From a virus, in the IMG/VR virus record IMGVR_UViG_3300007516_000030, positions 1 through 49,142 of that record: 49,142 nt of DNA. One strand, given 5' to 3'. This document shows positions 27,088 to 34,913 of the stretch, piece after piece (position 1 is the stretch's first letter; every line of letters begins with the position of its first letter). The notes under the pieces are model-generated. The model had not been told where the DNA came from. It saw only the letters and a program-made list of their open reading frames with translations, and ran no database searches. The position numbers and the translations under genes were made by a program.

Positions 27088-28568
27088 TATAAAAATAATT
27101 CTCTAAATGCATTTTCTTCATATTTGAATTGTTTATCATTTCTTAAAAATGAATCATCAGCGTAATTTCCATTCACAAACAGCTGCATAAAACTATTTGT
27201 TCGGTAGTTAATATAATCAATTAAAAAATTAGAAACTTTTTTACCGTAATCAGATTCTTCAAATACTGAAAATATATCAGTAAACATTATTTTTGAATCT
27301 TCTTTTAGTATTTTATCTGTATTTTTTTTACTATATTTAATTAGCGCTGAACAGATTAACAACCACAAAACTATTTTTTGGTAGTTCAAGGTTGGTTCAT
27401 GTAATCTAAATTCAATTGTTTTTCCGTTAGACATAAAAGGTAACATATTTACCCAAAAATATCTGCTTTTGTTATTCCATTTATTTCCTCCTACATCTTG
27501 TCCAATAGGGTTTACAAAGTCTAGTATTTTATTATACTTTTCTTCTTCTGTTCCTGCAGAGGATAAATATAAGCCTCTAAGAGGTTTACAATGGTCTTTG
27601 GCTTGACCATTTGCCTGCTTTTTAGATGCAAAATAAGTTTCATCTCTTTTATAAGGAGGGACAAAATCAAATATTTCTTGTTGGACTCTATAACATAACC
27701 TGTAAAAAGCTATTATTTCTTTTTTAGTTAAATTAAAATTACCAATATGTACATGTAAAGAGCAAAATTTGTCTATTTCGCAGTTTTTAATGGCCACATT
27801 ACCCATTTGTTGAATGGCTTTAATGCCTATTTCATTTACAAAAGGTACGCTTACATATTCATGTCCTGCAATTGAACCATCTCTTAGTGGTAAAAATCCA
27901 GTTTCCCATATATACTTATCTGGTAAAATTCCCGAAGTAGTTTCTAATTCTAAACCAAAAGAATAAGGAGCAATTAAATTATAGACTTTTTTTTGATTTT
28001 CAGTAACTTTATCTGTTAAAGAAGTTTGTACAGATTCTATTATTTTTTTAATTAACTGTTTGTTGTGATCTGCCAATGAATAAGGATAACCATAAGTATT
28101 TATAAATTCTATTTCTGTTTTAAATAGAAAAATAAATTCAGAATTAGATAAATTTTCTTTTATAAGGTCTGTACTTGCATAATCATTAAAAAATTTTCCA
28201 AAAATATAATTAGAACCAATTAATTCAGCTACATCTGAATTTATAACTGGTAAAAAAACAATATTATCTTTATAATTTTTTATAGTTATAAATCCTTTTA
28301 CATTTTCAATTTCACTTTCTTTAATAAATATTCTAGTAGCATAAAGTGGACTAGGTTCAAAATACCCTGTTTTTATTTTTTTATCTTTAAATGAAACAAT
28401 TCCTTCAGAAAGTGTAGCCAGTTCTTTTGCTTTTATGTGAATATAACTTCCTGTTGAGTAATTTAAAACTAATTCAGGGGAATTTTCTTCATACCATTCC
28501 CCTTTTCCTTTTGCGTATTTTATTGTATTATAAGTTGAATTACTTATAAATATTTTTTTATTTTTCAT
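27087..28568 (-). CDS. Amidoligase (GCS-like COOH-NH2 ligase, Amidoligase_2 type)
   Basis: 493 residues. The N-terminal ~195 residues are of unknown fold. The catalytic half begins at SFGLELET (203-210), followed by RDGS (229-232), GHEYVS (235-240) and CSLHVHIGN (269-277). This Glu-rich, HxH metal pattern defines the amidoligase superfamily related to gamma-glutamylcysteine synthetase and glutamine synthetase, as described by Iyer and colleagues in phage and bacterial clusters. Such enzymes use ATP to join a carboxylate to an amine. It is the last gene of a run that also contains a class II amidotransferase, GGCT-like protein, second amidoligase, ATP-grasp ligase and class I amidotransferase. 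The substrates are unknown. Confidence 0.82.
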   Translation of the reverse strand: MKNKKIFISNSTYNTIKYAKGKGEWYEENSPELVLNYSTGSYIHIKAKELATLSEGIVSFKDKKIKTGYFEPSPLYATRIFIKESEIENVKGFITIKNYKDNIVFLPVINSDVAELIGSNYIFGKFFNDYASTDLIKENLSNSEFIFLFKTEIEFINTYGYPYSLADHNKQLIKKIIESVQTSLTDKVTENQKKVYNLIAPYSFGLELETTSGILPDKYIWETGFLPLRDGSIAGHEYVSVPFVNEIGIKAIQQMGNVAIKNCEIDKFCSLHVHIGNFNLTKKEIIAFYRLCYRVQQEIFDFVPPYKRDETYFASKKQANGQAKDHCKPLRGLYLSSAGTEEEKYNKILDFVNPIGQDVGGNKWNNKSRYFWVNMLPFMSNGKTIEFRLHEPTLNYQKIVLWLLICSALIKYSKKNTDKILKEDSKIMFTDIFSVFEESDYGKKVSNFLIDYINYRTNSFMQLFVNGNYADDSFLRNDKQFKYEENAFRELFL

Positions 28569-30271
28569 TATATTATTTCCTCTATAAATTCGTAAGTATT
28601 AAAAGCAACTATTGCTGTGCCAAGTTTGTTATAATTTAAAATTCCACTTTCATTTAAGTCTGTTCCAGGACTATAAGTTGTGTGTAATTCTGTAATAATT
28701 TGTAAAGCAGAATCAACTTCTGTATTAAATTCTTCGCTTAGTTGATCTGAATAAGCCTGCTCTTGCGCTTTTTTTTCTTCTTCTTCTTTGCTAAGCTTGT
28801 TAGTTATTTTTAATTTTTGTCTTTCTAGTATTAAAATATCAGATTTTTTAATTTCTTCTTTTTGTAAACAAGTCAAAGCAACAACCATTCCTTCATCTCC
28901 AGAAAAAGATAATTCAACAATATTGCATTGAATTTCATCTTCTAATAATTCTCCATCTGAAGAATAAATATTTAAATTGTCAGAAGAAAGATAATATTGG
29001 TCAAAAAAACAAGCTAAAATATCATCAGAAGTATTGAAAAACTCTTTTTTGTCGTTGTAAATATCTATAAATTTAATCAAATCTCCCCAATAAGTAGAAA
29101 TAAGATTGCCATTATAAAAAGCAAAGTATTTATCACCATAGTCAGGTTTGACCCATCCTTCAATATTCCAAGAGGCTAGTTCTGATAATGATGAAAATCT
29201 ATATGCTTCTAAAGTAGCTAAATCTATATCAAAAAATCCTGTCATTTTTTTTCCTGCAAGCTTATATTTTAAATTATCAATGTAAATTCTATCTTTACCA
29301 GGGTCTTTAAAAACTTGAATCTGATTTGAAAACATGTTAAAATACTGCTCTTTTTTAAGTATTTTTTTTTGTTTTCTAGATAACGTAGACTTGTTTTTAA
29401 TTATTTCAATATTTTTTTTATCTGAAGAATAATGATTATTAACAATTGTACTTTTTGCTCTATCTTCCCAAGCTTGCCTAAAATCTTCTTCGTCTTCGTA
29501 ATACGATCTTTTTTGATATCCAACTAAACTTAAGCTTTTTACTTTAATGGTTTTTACTAATTTTTGCGAATTAATAAATTGCCCATTTTGCACAGTAATT
29601 AATTCATTTTCTGGTACTTCTCCTATAATTAAATTTGGATTTTCTATTTTTAAAATATTAAAAGGCTCTATCATAGACGAAAAATAAATAAAATTATTTA
29701 AATCTTGCATAAAAAATAAAGGTCTTTCTTCTATTTTATATTGACTTGCGCCTTTAAAAATAAACAATTCATTAATATTTTTAGGATTATACCACATCAA
29801 CGCTGCAGATCCTTCATATGATTTTAGCATTTCTAAATAAGTTTTTGCATTTAAAGATAACAAATAAAGAAATTTTTCTGAATCTGTTTCCATTGCATCT
29901 AACTTATTTTTATCTAAATTATATTTTTTTTCTATTAAAATACCATATAATTCATCAATGTTGCTTATAGTGCCGTTATGAACACCAATTAATTTTGTAT
30001 CAATATCAAAAGGATGAGTATTTTCAATGGTTTTTTTCCCTACTGATGCTTTTCTAGCATGCATAATAATAGTGTTATTTTTACCAGTAAATTCTAAATT
30101 GTTTTTTTGTAAATAATCTTTAAATTCATTTGGCCATATACTTTTATATATTTTTCCATTAGTACTATAACCTATTCCTTGACCACCTCTACTGTCATTA
30201 AACAACGCCATTAATTTTAACCAAAGTTTATTTGGTTTTTCTTTTCCACAATATCCTATTATTCCACACAT
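28568..30271 (-). CDS. Class II glutamine amidotransferase (Ntn hydrolase) with unknown C-terminal region
   Basis: 567 residues. The N-terminal ~200 residues are a class II amidotransferase domain with a complete site: C2 directly after the initiator Met (MCGIIGY), R73 in HARKAS (71-76), NTHPF (84-88), the oxyanion HNG (98-100) and D130 in ETDSE. The domain releases ammonia from glutamine or acts as an N-terminal nucleophile amidase. The remaining ~360 residues include a Lys/Glu-rich helical stretch (about 475-500) and match no synthase domain that I recognise; there are no PurF, GlmS or AsnB motifs. It shares a base with the following amidoligase gene and lies 1 nt after the GGCT-like gene, so it belongs to the amide-chemistry set. 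Confidence 0.85.
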   Translation of the reverse strand: MCGIIGYCGKEKPNKLWLKLMALFNDSRGGQGIGYSTNGKIYKSIWPNEFKDYLQKNNLEFTGKNNTIIMHARKASVGKKTIENTHPFDIDTKLIGVHNGTISNIDELYGILIEKKYNLDKNKLDAMETDSEKFLYLLSLNAKTYLEMLKSYEGSAALMWYNPKNINELFIFKGASQYKIEERPLFFMQDLNNFIYFSSMIEPFNILKIENPNLIIGEVPENELITVQNGQFINSQKLVKTIKVKSLSLVGYQKRSYYEDEEDFRQAWEDRAKSTIVNNHYSSDKKNIEIIKNKSTLSRKQKKILKKEQYFNMFSNQIQVFKDPGKDRIYIDNLKYKLAGKKMTGFFDIDLATLEAYRFSSLSELASWNIEGWVKPDYGDKYFAFYNGNLISTYWGDLIKFIDIYNDKKEFFNTSDDILACFFDQYYLSSDNLNIYSSDGELLEDEIQCNIVELSFSGDEGMVVALTCLQKEEIKKSDILILERQKLKITNKLSKEEEEKKAQEQAYSDQLSEEFNTEVDSALQIITELHTTYSPGTDLNESGILNYNKLGTAIVAFNTYEFIEEII

Positions 30272-30272
30272 A

Positions 30273-30638
30273 TTATCTTGTTTTCCAATTACCTGATTTT
30301 ACTAATAAGCTATTATTAATGTTACCATTATAAACATAAAGTTTTGCTACTCCAAAAGCAGTTAAAATATTTTCAATATAGTAATTTGCTCCTAATTCCA
30401 TTTTATCAATTCCTTCTCCAATATTATAATCTGTTACTTTAAATAAATCTACTTCTAAAGTTCTTGTTTTATCTTTAGTTTTTTTAATACCAGGATATGA
30501 CCCCAAAGAATATAAATTATATCCAGTCAGTATTAAAGTATCTAAAAACTCTAAACCACTTTCAAAGTGCTTATAGTTATATTCTCCTTTTCTTAAAGAG
30601 CCATAAACTAAGATTAAATCGTCATTTTTTTTATTCAT
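30273..30638 (-). CDS. Gamma-glutamylcyclotransferase-like protein (GGCT/AIG2 fold)
   Basis: 121 residues. The motif VYGSLRKGEYNY (11-22) is the substrate loop of the GGCT/AIG2 fold. E81 in IDKMELGANYY occupies the usual catalytic glutamate position. Family members release 5-oxoproline from gamma-glutamyl amines or act on related amide bonds. Its length equals a single GGCT domain. It lies 2 nt after one amidoligase-like gene and 1 nt before the class II amidotransferase. This supports chemistry on gamma-glutamyl intermediates, though the phage substrate is unknown. Confidence 0.82.
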   Translation of the reverse strand: MNKKNDDLILVYGSLRKGEYNYKHFESGLEFLDTLILTGYNLYSLGSYPGIKKTKDKTRTLEVDLFKVTDYNIGEGIDKMELGANYYIENILTAFGVAKLYVYNGNINNSLLVKSGNWKTR

Positions 30639-30640
30639 TT

Positions 30641-31450
30641 TTAATTGTTTATTGTTACTAAATTAGGCAATTTAATGTTGTATTTGTTAATTAATTTTTC
30701 AGCCAATTGTTTGTTAGACGTATTTATACATTCTTGTATTTCTTCTCTATCTGGAAAATCAAAAGTTAAATTGTTGTTTGCAAATTCAAACATTTTGTGT
30801 ACTTGATTAAATACCCATTTAATTGTTTTTTCATCTGTTAACCAAAAATTAGAAAGAGTTCTATATTCAAAACCATATGGTTTAAATCTACAACAACCAG
30901 CTTTACCATACATAGTTCTTCTTTTAGTATCTTCATCCAGTAAAACAGAAGGAACACCTAAAAAATAATCCATTAATCTAATATAAAATTCACTATTATC
31001 CATTTCAGGGTTGGGGTATCCTACATGAATATGTCCTCCACAACTCCTTAAGCCTTCTTCTGGATCTGGTTTTTCATTTTCTTCTTGAAGCCAGGCTGAA
31101 AAATCAGGTTCACAACCAAATTCTTTTGCTTTTTCACCCTGTAATTTTTCTTTTATAAAGAATTTAGAAGGGCTTACATCTATAAATATATAATCAGGAG
31201 TATTTTTTTCAATGTAATTAAACATTTTTTTATGAGCATTAACAAAATCATCTGCTGTTTTAACAGCGGGGATATTGTATTCTACCATAACATTGTCACA
31301 CAAAATCATATAACCGCCTTTTAAATCTGTAGGATCTTCTTTACTACCTTTAAAGTATTCTTCTGAAGGAATACCAACGCCGTTTTCATTTATTAAAAAT
31401 AATTCAGGATCAGACCCAATTGTTATTTCGTTTTGATTTATTTTTTCCAT
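30641..31450 (-). CDS. phiEco32-like amidoligase, COOH-NH2 ligase type 2
   Basis: 269 residues. Motifs GSDPELFL (12-19), CDNVMVEYNI (51-60), FGCEPDFSAW (111-120) and GGHIHVGY (138-145) are those of the phiEco32-like COOH-NH2 ligase type 2 family. The Asp/Glu pairs and HxH would bind Mg-ATP in a glutamine-synthetase-like fold. The family is proposed to form amide or peptide bonds on a small molecule or protein. The length agrees with the phage family. It lies 26 nt after the ATP-grasp ligase gene and directly before the GGCT-like gene. This is a second, distinct amidoligase next to the Amidoligase_2-type enzyme. Confidence 0.88.
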   Translation of the reverse strand: MEKINQNEITIGSDPELFLINENGVGIPSEEYFKGSKEDPTDLKGGYMILCDNVMVEYNIPAVKTADDFVNAHKKMFNYIEKNTPDYIFIDVSPSKFFIKEKLQGEKAKEFGCEPDFSAWLQEENEKPDPEEGLRSCGGHIHVGYPNPEMDNSEFYIRLMDYFLGVPSVLLDEDTKRRTMYGKAGCCRFKPYGFEYRTLSNFWLTDEKTIKWVFNQVHKMFEFANNNLTFDFPDREEIQECINTSNKQLAEKLINKYNIKLPNLVTINN

Positions 31451-31475
31451 GTTTTGTTATAAATTTTTTAAATTA

Positions 31476-32489
31476 TTAATTGTTTTTTAATTCTTCGTCT
31501 TTTAACTGGTAATTTTTCCAAATTAAAGAACTACCTTTTTCAAATCCGTCAGTTACCCAATGCTCTCTTTTTATTGTATTTTTTATTTTGTCTCCTCTAA
31601 ATAACCAATCAAAATACATTGCCCATCTTCCTGCAACGTATTCAGAGGTATTTAAAGTAGGAGCGGTGTTTACTTCTAATGCGTAAGCTTCTCCATCTTT
31701 GTACATTACATCTACACCTCCAAAATCTAATTCTACAGCAGCTATGGCTTTTAAAGCTACGTCAAGCACACATTTTAAATTCTGTTCGTCTATAGTAGTC
31801 CATTTAACGTAATCAAAAGGATCTGTATCGTTTTGAGCTCTGTTCCAAGCAATATTATTTTCTTTTGGCTTGGATTTCTCCATTACAGCAATTACTTTAT
31901 TATGTCCCGCATGTATTCTAAATTCCCTAGTTTTATCAATAAATTGAGAATAGTAAAATTTTTTATCATTATGATGCGCAATAAATGCTGCAATAGAATC
32001 TAGTACAATAAAATTTCTGCCTTTGCTATGTTCAAAAGGTCTTGCAATAATAGGAAGGTCTGTTGTTAGAATGTTGAAAAGAGTTACTAATTTAGGACAA
32101 TTTACATTGTTTTTAATAAATAATTCTCTAGAACGTAGTTTGTTAGTAGCATTTTCTAAACCAACAATTTTATTATAAACTATAGAATTTTCCATTTTAA
32201 TGTTTTCCCTGGTGCCCCACCTAATTAAAATAGAATTTTTTAAGGCTATATTATCAGCTTTATACTCAAATAAATATTTTTTATTTTCTAAATTAACAGC
32301 CAGTTTATCTCTATTTTCAAAAACTCTGTAATATTGAGGAACAGTTTTTAATCCAAGTTTTGATTTTTTTATTTTAAAAGGCATTTGTCTTCTTTGTACT
32401 AAAACACATTGAGCTGTTCCTTTTGTATGGACTAGTTTTGTAGAAGGTCTTCCATGTTTACCTGTTAATACTATATTTTTAAAATTCAT
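31476..32489 (-). CDS. ATP-grasp ligase
   Basis: 337 residues. ATP-grasp features in order: LPIIARPFEHSKGRNF (145-160, nucleotide-binding basic strand and Gly loop), REFRIHAG (188-195), ELDFGGVDVMY (253-263), and ALEVNTAPTLN (270-280) with the metal-binding E-x-N (E272, N274). The N-terminal ~110 residues form a preATP-like region. RimK-, D-Ala-D-Ala-ligase- and cyanophycin-synthetase-type relatives join a carboxylate to an amine through an acyl phosphate. In phiEco32-like clusters an ATP-grasp enzyme accompanies amidoligases and amidotransferases. It lies between the class I amidotransferase and the type 2 amidoligase genes. Confidence 0.85.
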   Translation of the reverse strand: MNFKNIVLTGKHGRPSTKLVHTKGTAQCVLVQRRQMPFKIKKSKLGLKTVPQYYRVFENRDKLAVNLENKKYLFEYKADNIALKNSILIRWGTRENIKMENSIVYNKIVGLENATNKLRSRELFIKNNVNCPKLVTLFNILTTDLPIIARPFEHSKGRNFIVLDSIAAFIAHHNDKKFYYSQFIDKTREFRIHAGHNKVIAVMEKSKPKENNIAWNRAQNDTDPFDYVKWTTIDEQNLKCVLDVALKAIAAVELDFGGVDVMYKDGEAYALEVNTAPTLNTSEYVAGRWAMYFDWLFRGDKIKNTIKREHWVTDGFEKGSSLIWKNYQLKDEELKNN

Positions 32490-32545
32490 TTTTTTTATAT
32501 TTATTGTCTTTTATAGGCATTGGCCTAATAATCAATTTTACTTGT

Positions 32546-33283
32546 TTACTTTTCTACTTTGCGTATATACAATACGCACGTTTCTGGTTCTATATGAGGT
32601 ACAGAGGTTTTAAAAGAAAGGTCAGCACATTCTTTAGAAAACATTCCTTTATCTTCCATAAAATCTACTAATAAATTTTGTAAATACAAAACTGTTTGGT
32701 GTTGTTCTTCTCCATATAAAAATTGAAACTCAGGATGAGATTGAATAGCTAAAGCATTTGTTTTTTTAAAAAACACTATCTCAGGATCACTTTCTACTTT
32801 TTTTATTTTAGTGTTGTTATAATGATAATTATTACATAATTGTTTTTCAGCTTCTCCTATAACTAAATAATCTTCTTTAGGCATTTCAAATGGATACATC
32901 ATTTGGTGATGCGTAGACGTTACTGTTAGTATATTGTTGTCTATTGTTTTTATTTCGTGCGAATTAGGATGATTCATATCTTGAACTAATTTTCCACCAG
33001 AACCAGCACAAAGTAATTGTGCACCTCTACAAATACCAATTAATTTTTTATTTTGTGCCAAAGCAGTTCCTAAAACTAAAAATTCTTTTGCATCTCTAGT
33101 TAAATCACTGTAAGTTCTTTTATATTTTGGATGACCATAATAAATAGGATCTACATCAGATCCACCAGTAAACATAACTAAATCAGCTTCTTTTAAATTA
33201 TTAGCAAGGCCCACTCCTAAACTTAAAATCCAATTTGCGTATCCTATAGATCCACCTACTATATATATTTTTTTATTTTCCAT
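32546..33283 (-). CDS. Class I glutamine amidotransferase-like protein (peptidase C26 / PuuD-like), copy 1
   Basis: 245 residues. FTGGSDVDP (38-46), the nucleophile elbow GICRGAQLL with C85, TSTHHQMM (123-130) and IQSHPEF with H183 and E185 complete a Cys-His-Glu triad. The STHHQ motif and the C-R-G elbow are typical of gamma-glutamyl hydrolases such as PuuD rather than of synthase-linked amidotransferases. The likely reaction is cleavage of a gamma-glutamyl amide or release of ammonia from glutamine. It is the first gene of the contiguous amide-chemistry run. A paralogue lies at 45677-46420. Confidence 0.85.
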   Translation of the reverse strand: MENKKIYIVGGSIGYANWILSLGVGLANNLKEADLVMFTGGSDVDPIYYGHPKYKRTYSDLTRDAKEFLVLGTALAQNKKLIGICRGAQLLCAGSGGKLVQDMNHPNSHEIKTIDNNILTVTSTHHQMMYPFEMPKEDYLVIGEAEKQLCNNYHYNNTKIKKVESDPEIVFFKKTNALAIQSHPEFQFLYGEEQHQTVLYLQNLLVDFMEDKGMFSKECADLSFKTSVPHIEPETCVLYIRKVEK

Positions 33284-33298
33284 TTTTTTAATTTTTGT

Positions 33299-34057
33299 TT
33301 AAAATATTTGATTAGTCCAGACAATTTGAAATTCTGGGCCATTGTTTTCTTTAATTATTTTGTTTGCTTTGCTAAAATTAGATTTACCAAACCAATTATT
33401 TCCTCCTAAAAAGGGGTCTCCTGCTTCTAATATATAGTGCTTATTTAAATCAATAAGAGATTTGTATTTTTGCCCAACAGAACCCCATAACATAAAAATT
33501 ATACCTGAATTATTGTTATTTATAACAGAAATAGTTTCAATTATAAAGTCTGTCCAAAGATTTTTATGAGCAGCCGAAAAATTTAATTCGCACGTAAGTT
33601 CAGAATTTAATAATAACACTCCTTGTAACGCTAAATCAGTTAAATTTGCATCTCTTCCAGGAAAAGCATCTTCTCCATACAAATCTAAATCAATTTCTTT
33701 GATAATATTACTAGTGGCTATTGGAATATCCATGCTTGTTGGATTTAAACTATTGTAACTATAAGCTAATCCATCGCAAATTATTTCTCCTTTATAAGCT
33801 ATGTCATATGGAGTATTTCCTATTATTACTATTTTTAAATATTCCCAAGGAGTCAATTTAAAGCAATTAAATAAATTATTAGTGTGTGGTAATATTTGTT
33901 TTTTTTGTTGAGCTTTAGTTTTTAAAAAATTTTTAATTTCTTGAAATTCTTTACTCCACAAAAAAGATTTTAATTTATTATACCATCCTAATCCTAATTT
34001 ATCAATTAAATTTTCTTCTCTTTTTTTGTTAAATTCTATGTAATTATATGTAATCAT
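33299..34057 (-). CDS. Uracil-DNA glycosylase homologue with catalytic residues replaced
   Basis: 252 residues from the ATG at 34057, which overlaps the upstream TAA by one base. The UNG framework is clear: KLTPWEYLKIVIIGNTPYD (67-85), GLAYSYNS, a GRDANL turn, QGVLLLNSELT (145-155), FMLWGSVGQ and NNWFGKSNFSKAN. However, the catalytic motif GQDPYH reads GNTPYD, so the water-activating Asp is Thr82 and the following His is Asp85. In the HPSPLS loop the sequence is EAGDPFLGG, so the catalytic His is missing. The uracil-recognising Asn (N151 in LLLN) and the pocket Tyr (Y84) remain. It may bind uracil or DNA without cutting, for example as a replication or protective factor (inference). Confidence 0.82.
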   Translation of the reverse strand: MITYNYIEFNKKREENLIDKLGLGWYNKLKSFLWSKEFQEIKNFLKTKAQQKKQILPHTNNLFNCFKLTPWEYLKIVIIGNTPYDIAYKGEIICDGLAYSYNSLNPTSMDIPIATSNIIKEIDLDLYGEDAFPGRDANLTDLALQGVLLLNSELTCELNFSAAHKNLWTDFIIETISVINNNNSGIIFMLWGSVGQKYKSLIDLNKHYILEAGDPFLGGNNWFGKSNFSKANKIIKENNGPEFQIVWTNQIF

Positions 34058-34536
34058 TACCAATTGTTTTGTTTTCTAAATTCTTCTAATTCTTCTTTGT
34101 TATTAATATTTAATGTTAATAACAAATCAGGCCAATTGTAATTATCTTTTCCTTTTTTGGAGTCATAGAAGTCTTTTTTTTGGGCAAATGGACCTTCTTC
34201 AGTAAAAGTTATTCTGATTTTTTGCATTTGTTCGCAATGCCACATTCTAAAATACATTCTTTGGTCCTTATTTTCTTTATAATATAATTTCACTTTAAAT
34301 AATATTCTAAAAAGTTTTTCAGCTGTGCAATAAGGATAGTATGTATTTATTATTTCTAATAAATCATAAAAACTCCTAAAAGAATTATCCCTACATTGCA
34401 ATTCAGTACATTCTGGGTTTTTATAAGTTTTTTGTGCTTTTGCTCTTTTTGGACCGTAAACATCAGTATGGCAATTATAAAGTAATTTTATAAATTCGCT
34501 TATAAGTTTTGGTGGTTTAAATTTTACATAAATCAT
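34057..34536 (-). CDS. Hypothetical protein in replication block
   Basis: 159 residues, not recognised. It starts with MIYVKFKPPKLISEF, then has a Cys/Arg-rich stretch (NPECTELQCRDNSFRSF), a helical aromatic block (YDLLEIINTYYPYCTAEKLF) and YFRMWHCEQMQKIRITF. The four or five cysteines are not arranged as an obvious zinc ribbon. It overlaps the glycosylase-like gene by one base and the upstream gene by four (ATGA type), so expression is coupled. Its place between primase and glycosylase-like genes suggests replication, with no direct evidence. Confidence 0.7.
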   Translation of the reverse strand: MIYVKFKPPKLISEFIKLLYNCHTDVYGPKRAKAQKTYKNPECTELQCRDNSFRSFYDLLEIINTYYPYCTAEKLFRILFKVKLYYKENKDQRMYFRMWHCEQMQKIRITFTEEGPFAQKKDFYDSKKGKDNYNWPDLLLTLNINNKEELEEFRKQNNW

Positions 34537-34913
34537 TTTTTTTTATTTTTATAATTATACCATTTAACAAATTTACAACACACATCAAATAAAGCGTCAC
34601 TTTCTACACTTATTTCTACTCTTTCATTGCTTATTAAAAGTTTAACAAAGTTTTTACAAATTAATATTGAATGTTCGCCATCATCTATATTATTAATAGT
34701 ATCAATTACAGGCATAATCCATCCATATTCTTTGTGAAATAGTAAAAACTCACTATTATTTTTAGAAATATAGGCTTTGTCTGATTGAATGTTCATTTTT
34801 TTTATATTCCACCAAGAATCGTGAGGGCCATCTGGAAAATGTTGTTCCTCCATAAATTTTGCTAATAAATAGCTGTTAATTATTCTTTTGTTTTTGTTTT
34901 TTTCTATAATCAT
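34533..34913 (-). CDS. Hypothetical protein downstream of primase
   Basis: 126 residues, not recognised. The N-terminus is very basic (MIIEKNKNKRIINSY), followed by a helix (LAKFMEEQHFPDG), and the protein ends with VKWYNYKNKKK. No catalytic motif, membrane span or cysteine cluster is visible. The ATG overlaps the primase stop by four bases and the stop overlaps the next ATG by four, showing tight coupling on both sides. A small DNA-associated role is possible but unsupported. Confidence 0.65.
   Translation of the reverse strand: MIIEKNKNKRIINSYLLAKFMEEQHFPDGPHDSWWNIKKMNIQSDKAYISKNNSEFLLFHKEYGWIMPVIDTINNIDDGEHSILICKNFVKLLISNERVEISVESDALFDVCCKFVKWYNYKNKKK

Noticed and set aside
32505-32535. 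Short inverted repeat (TAGGC/GCCTA) between the amidotransferase and ATP-grasp genes as a terminator
   Set aside because: Only a 5-bp stem with no proper T-run on the leftward strand.
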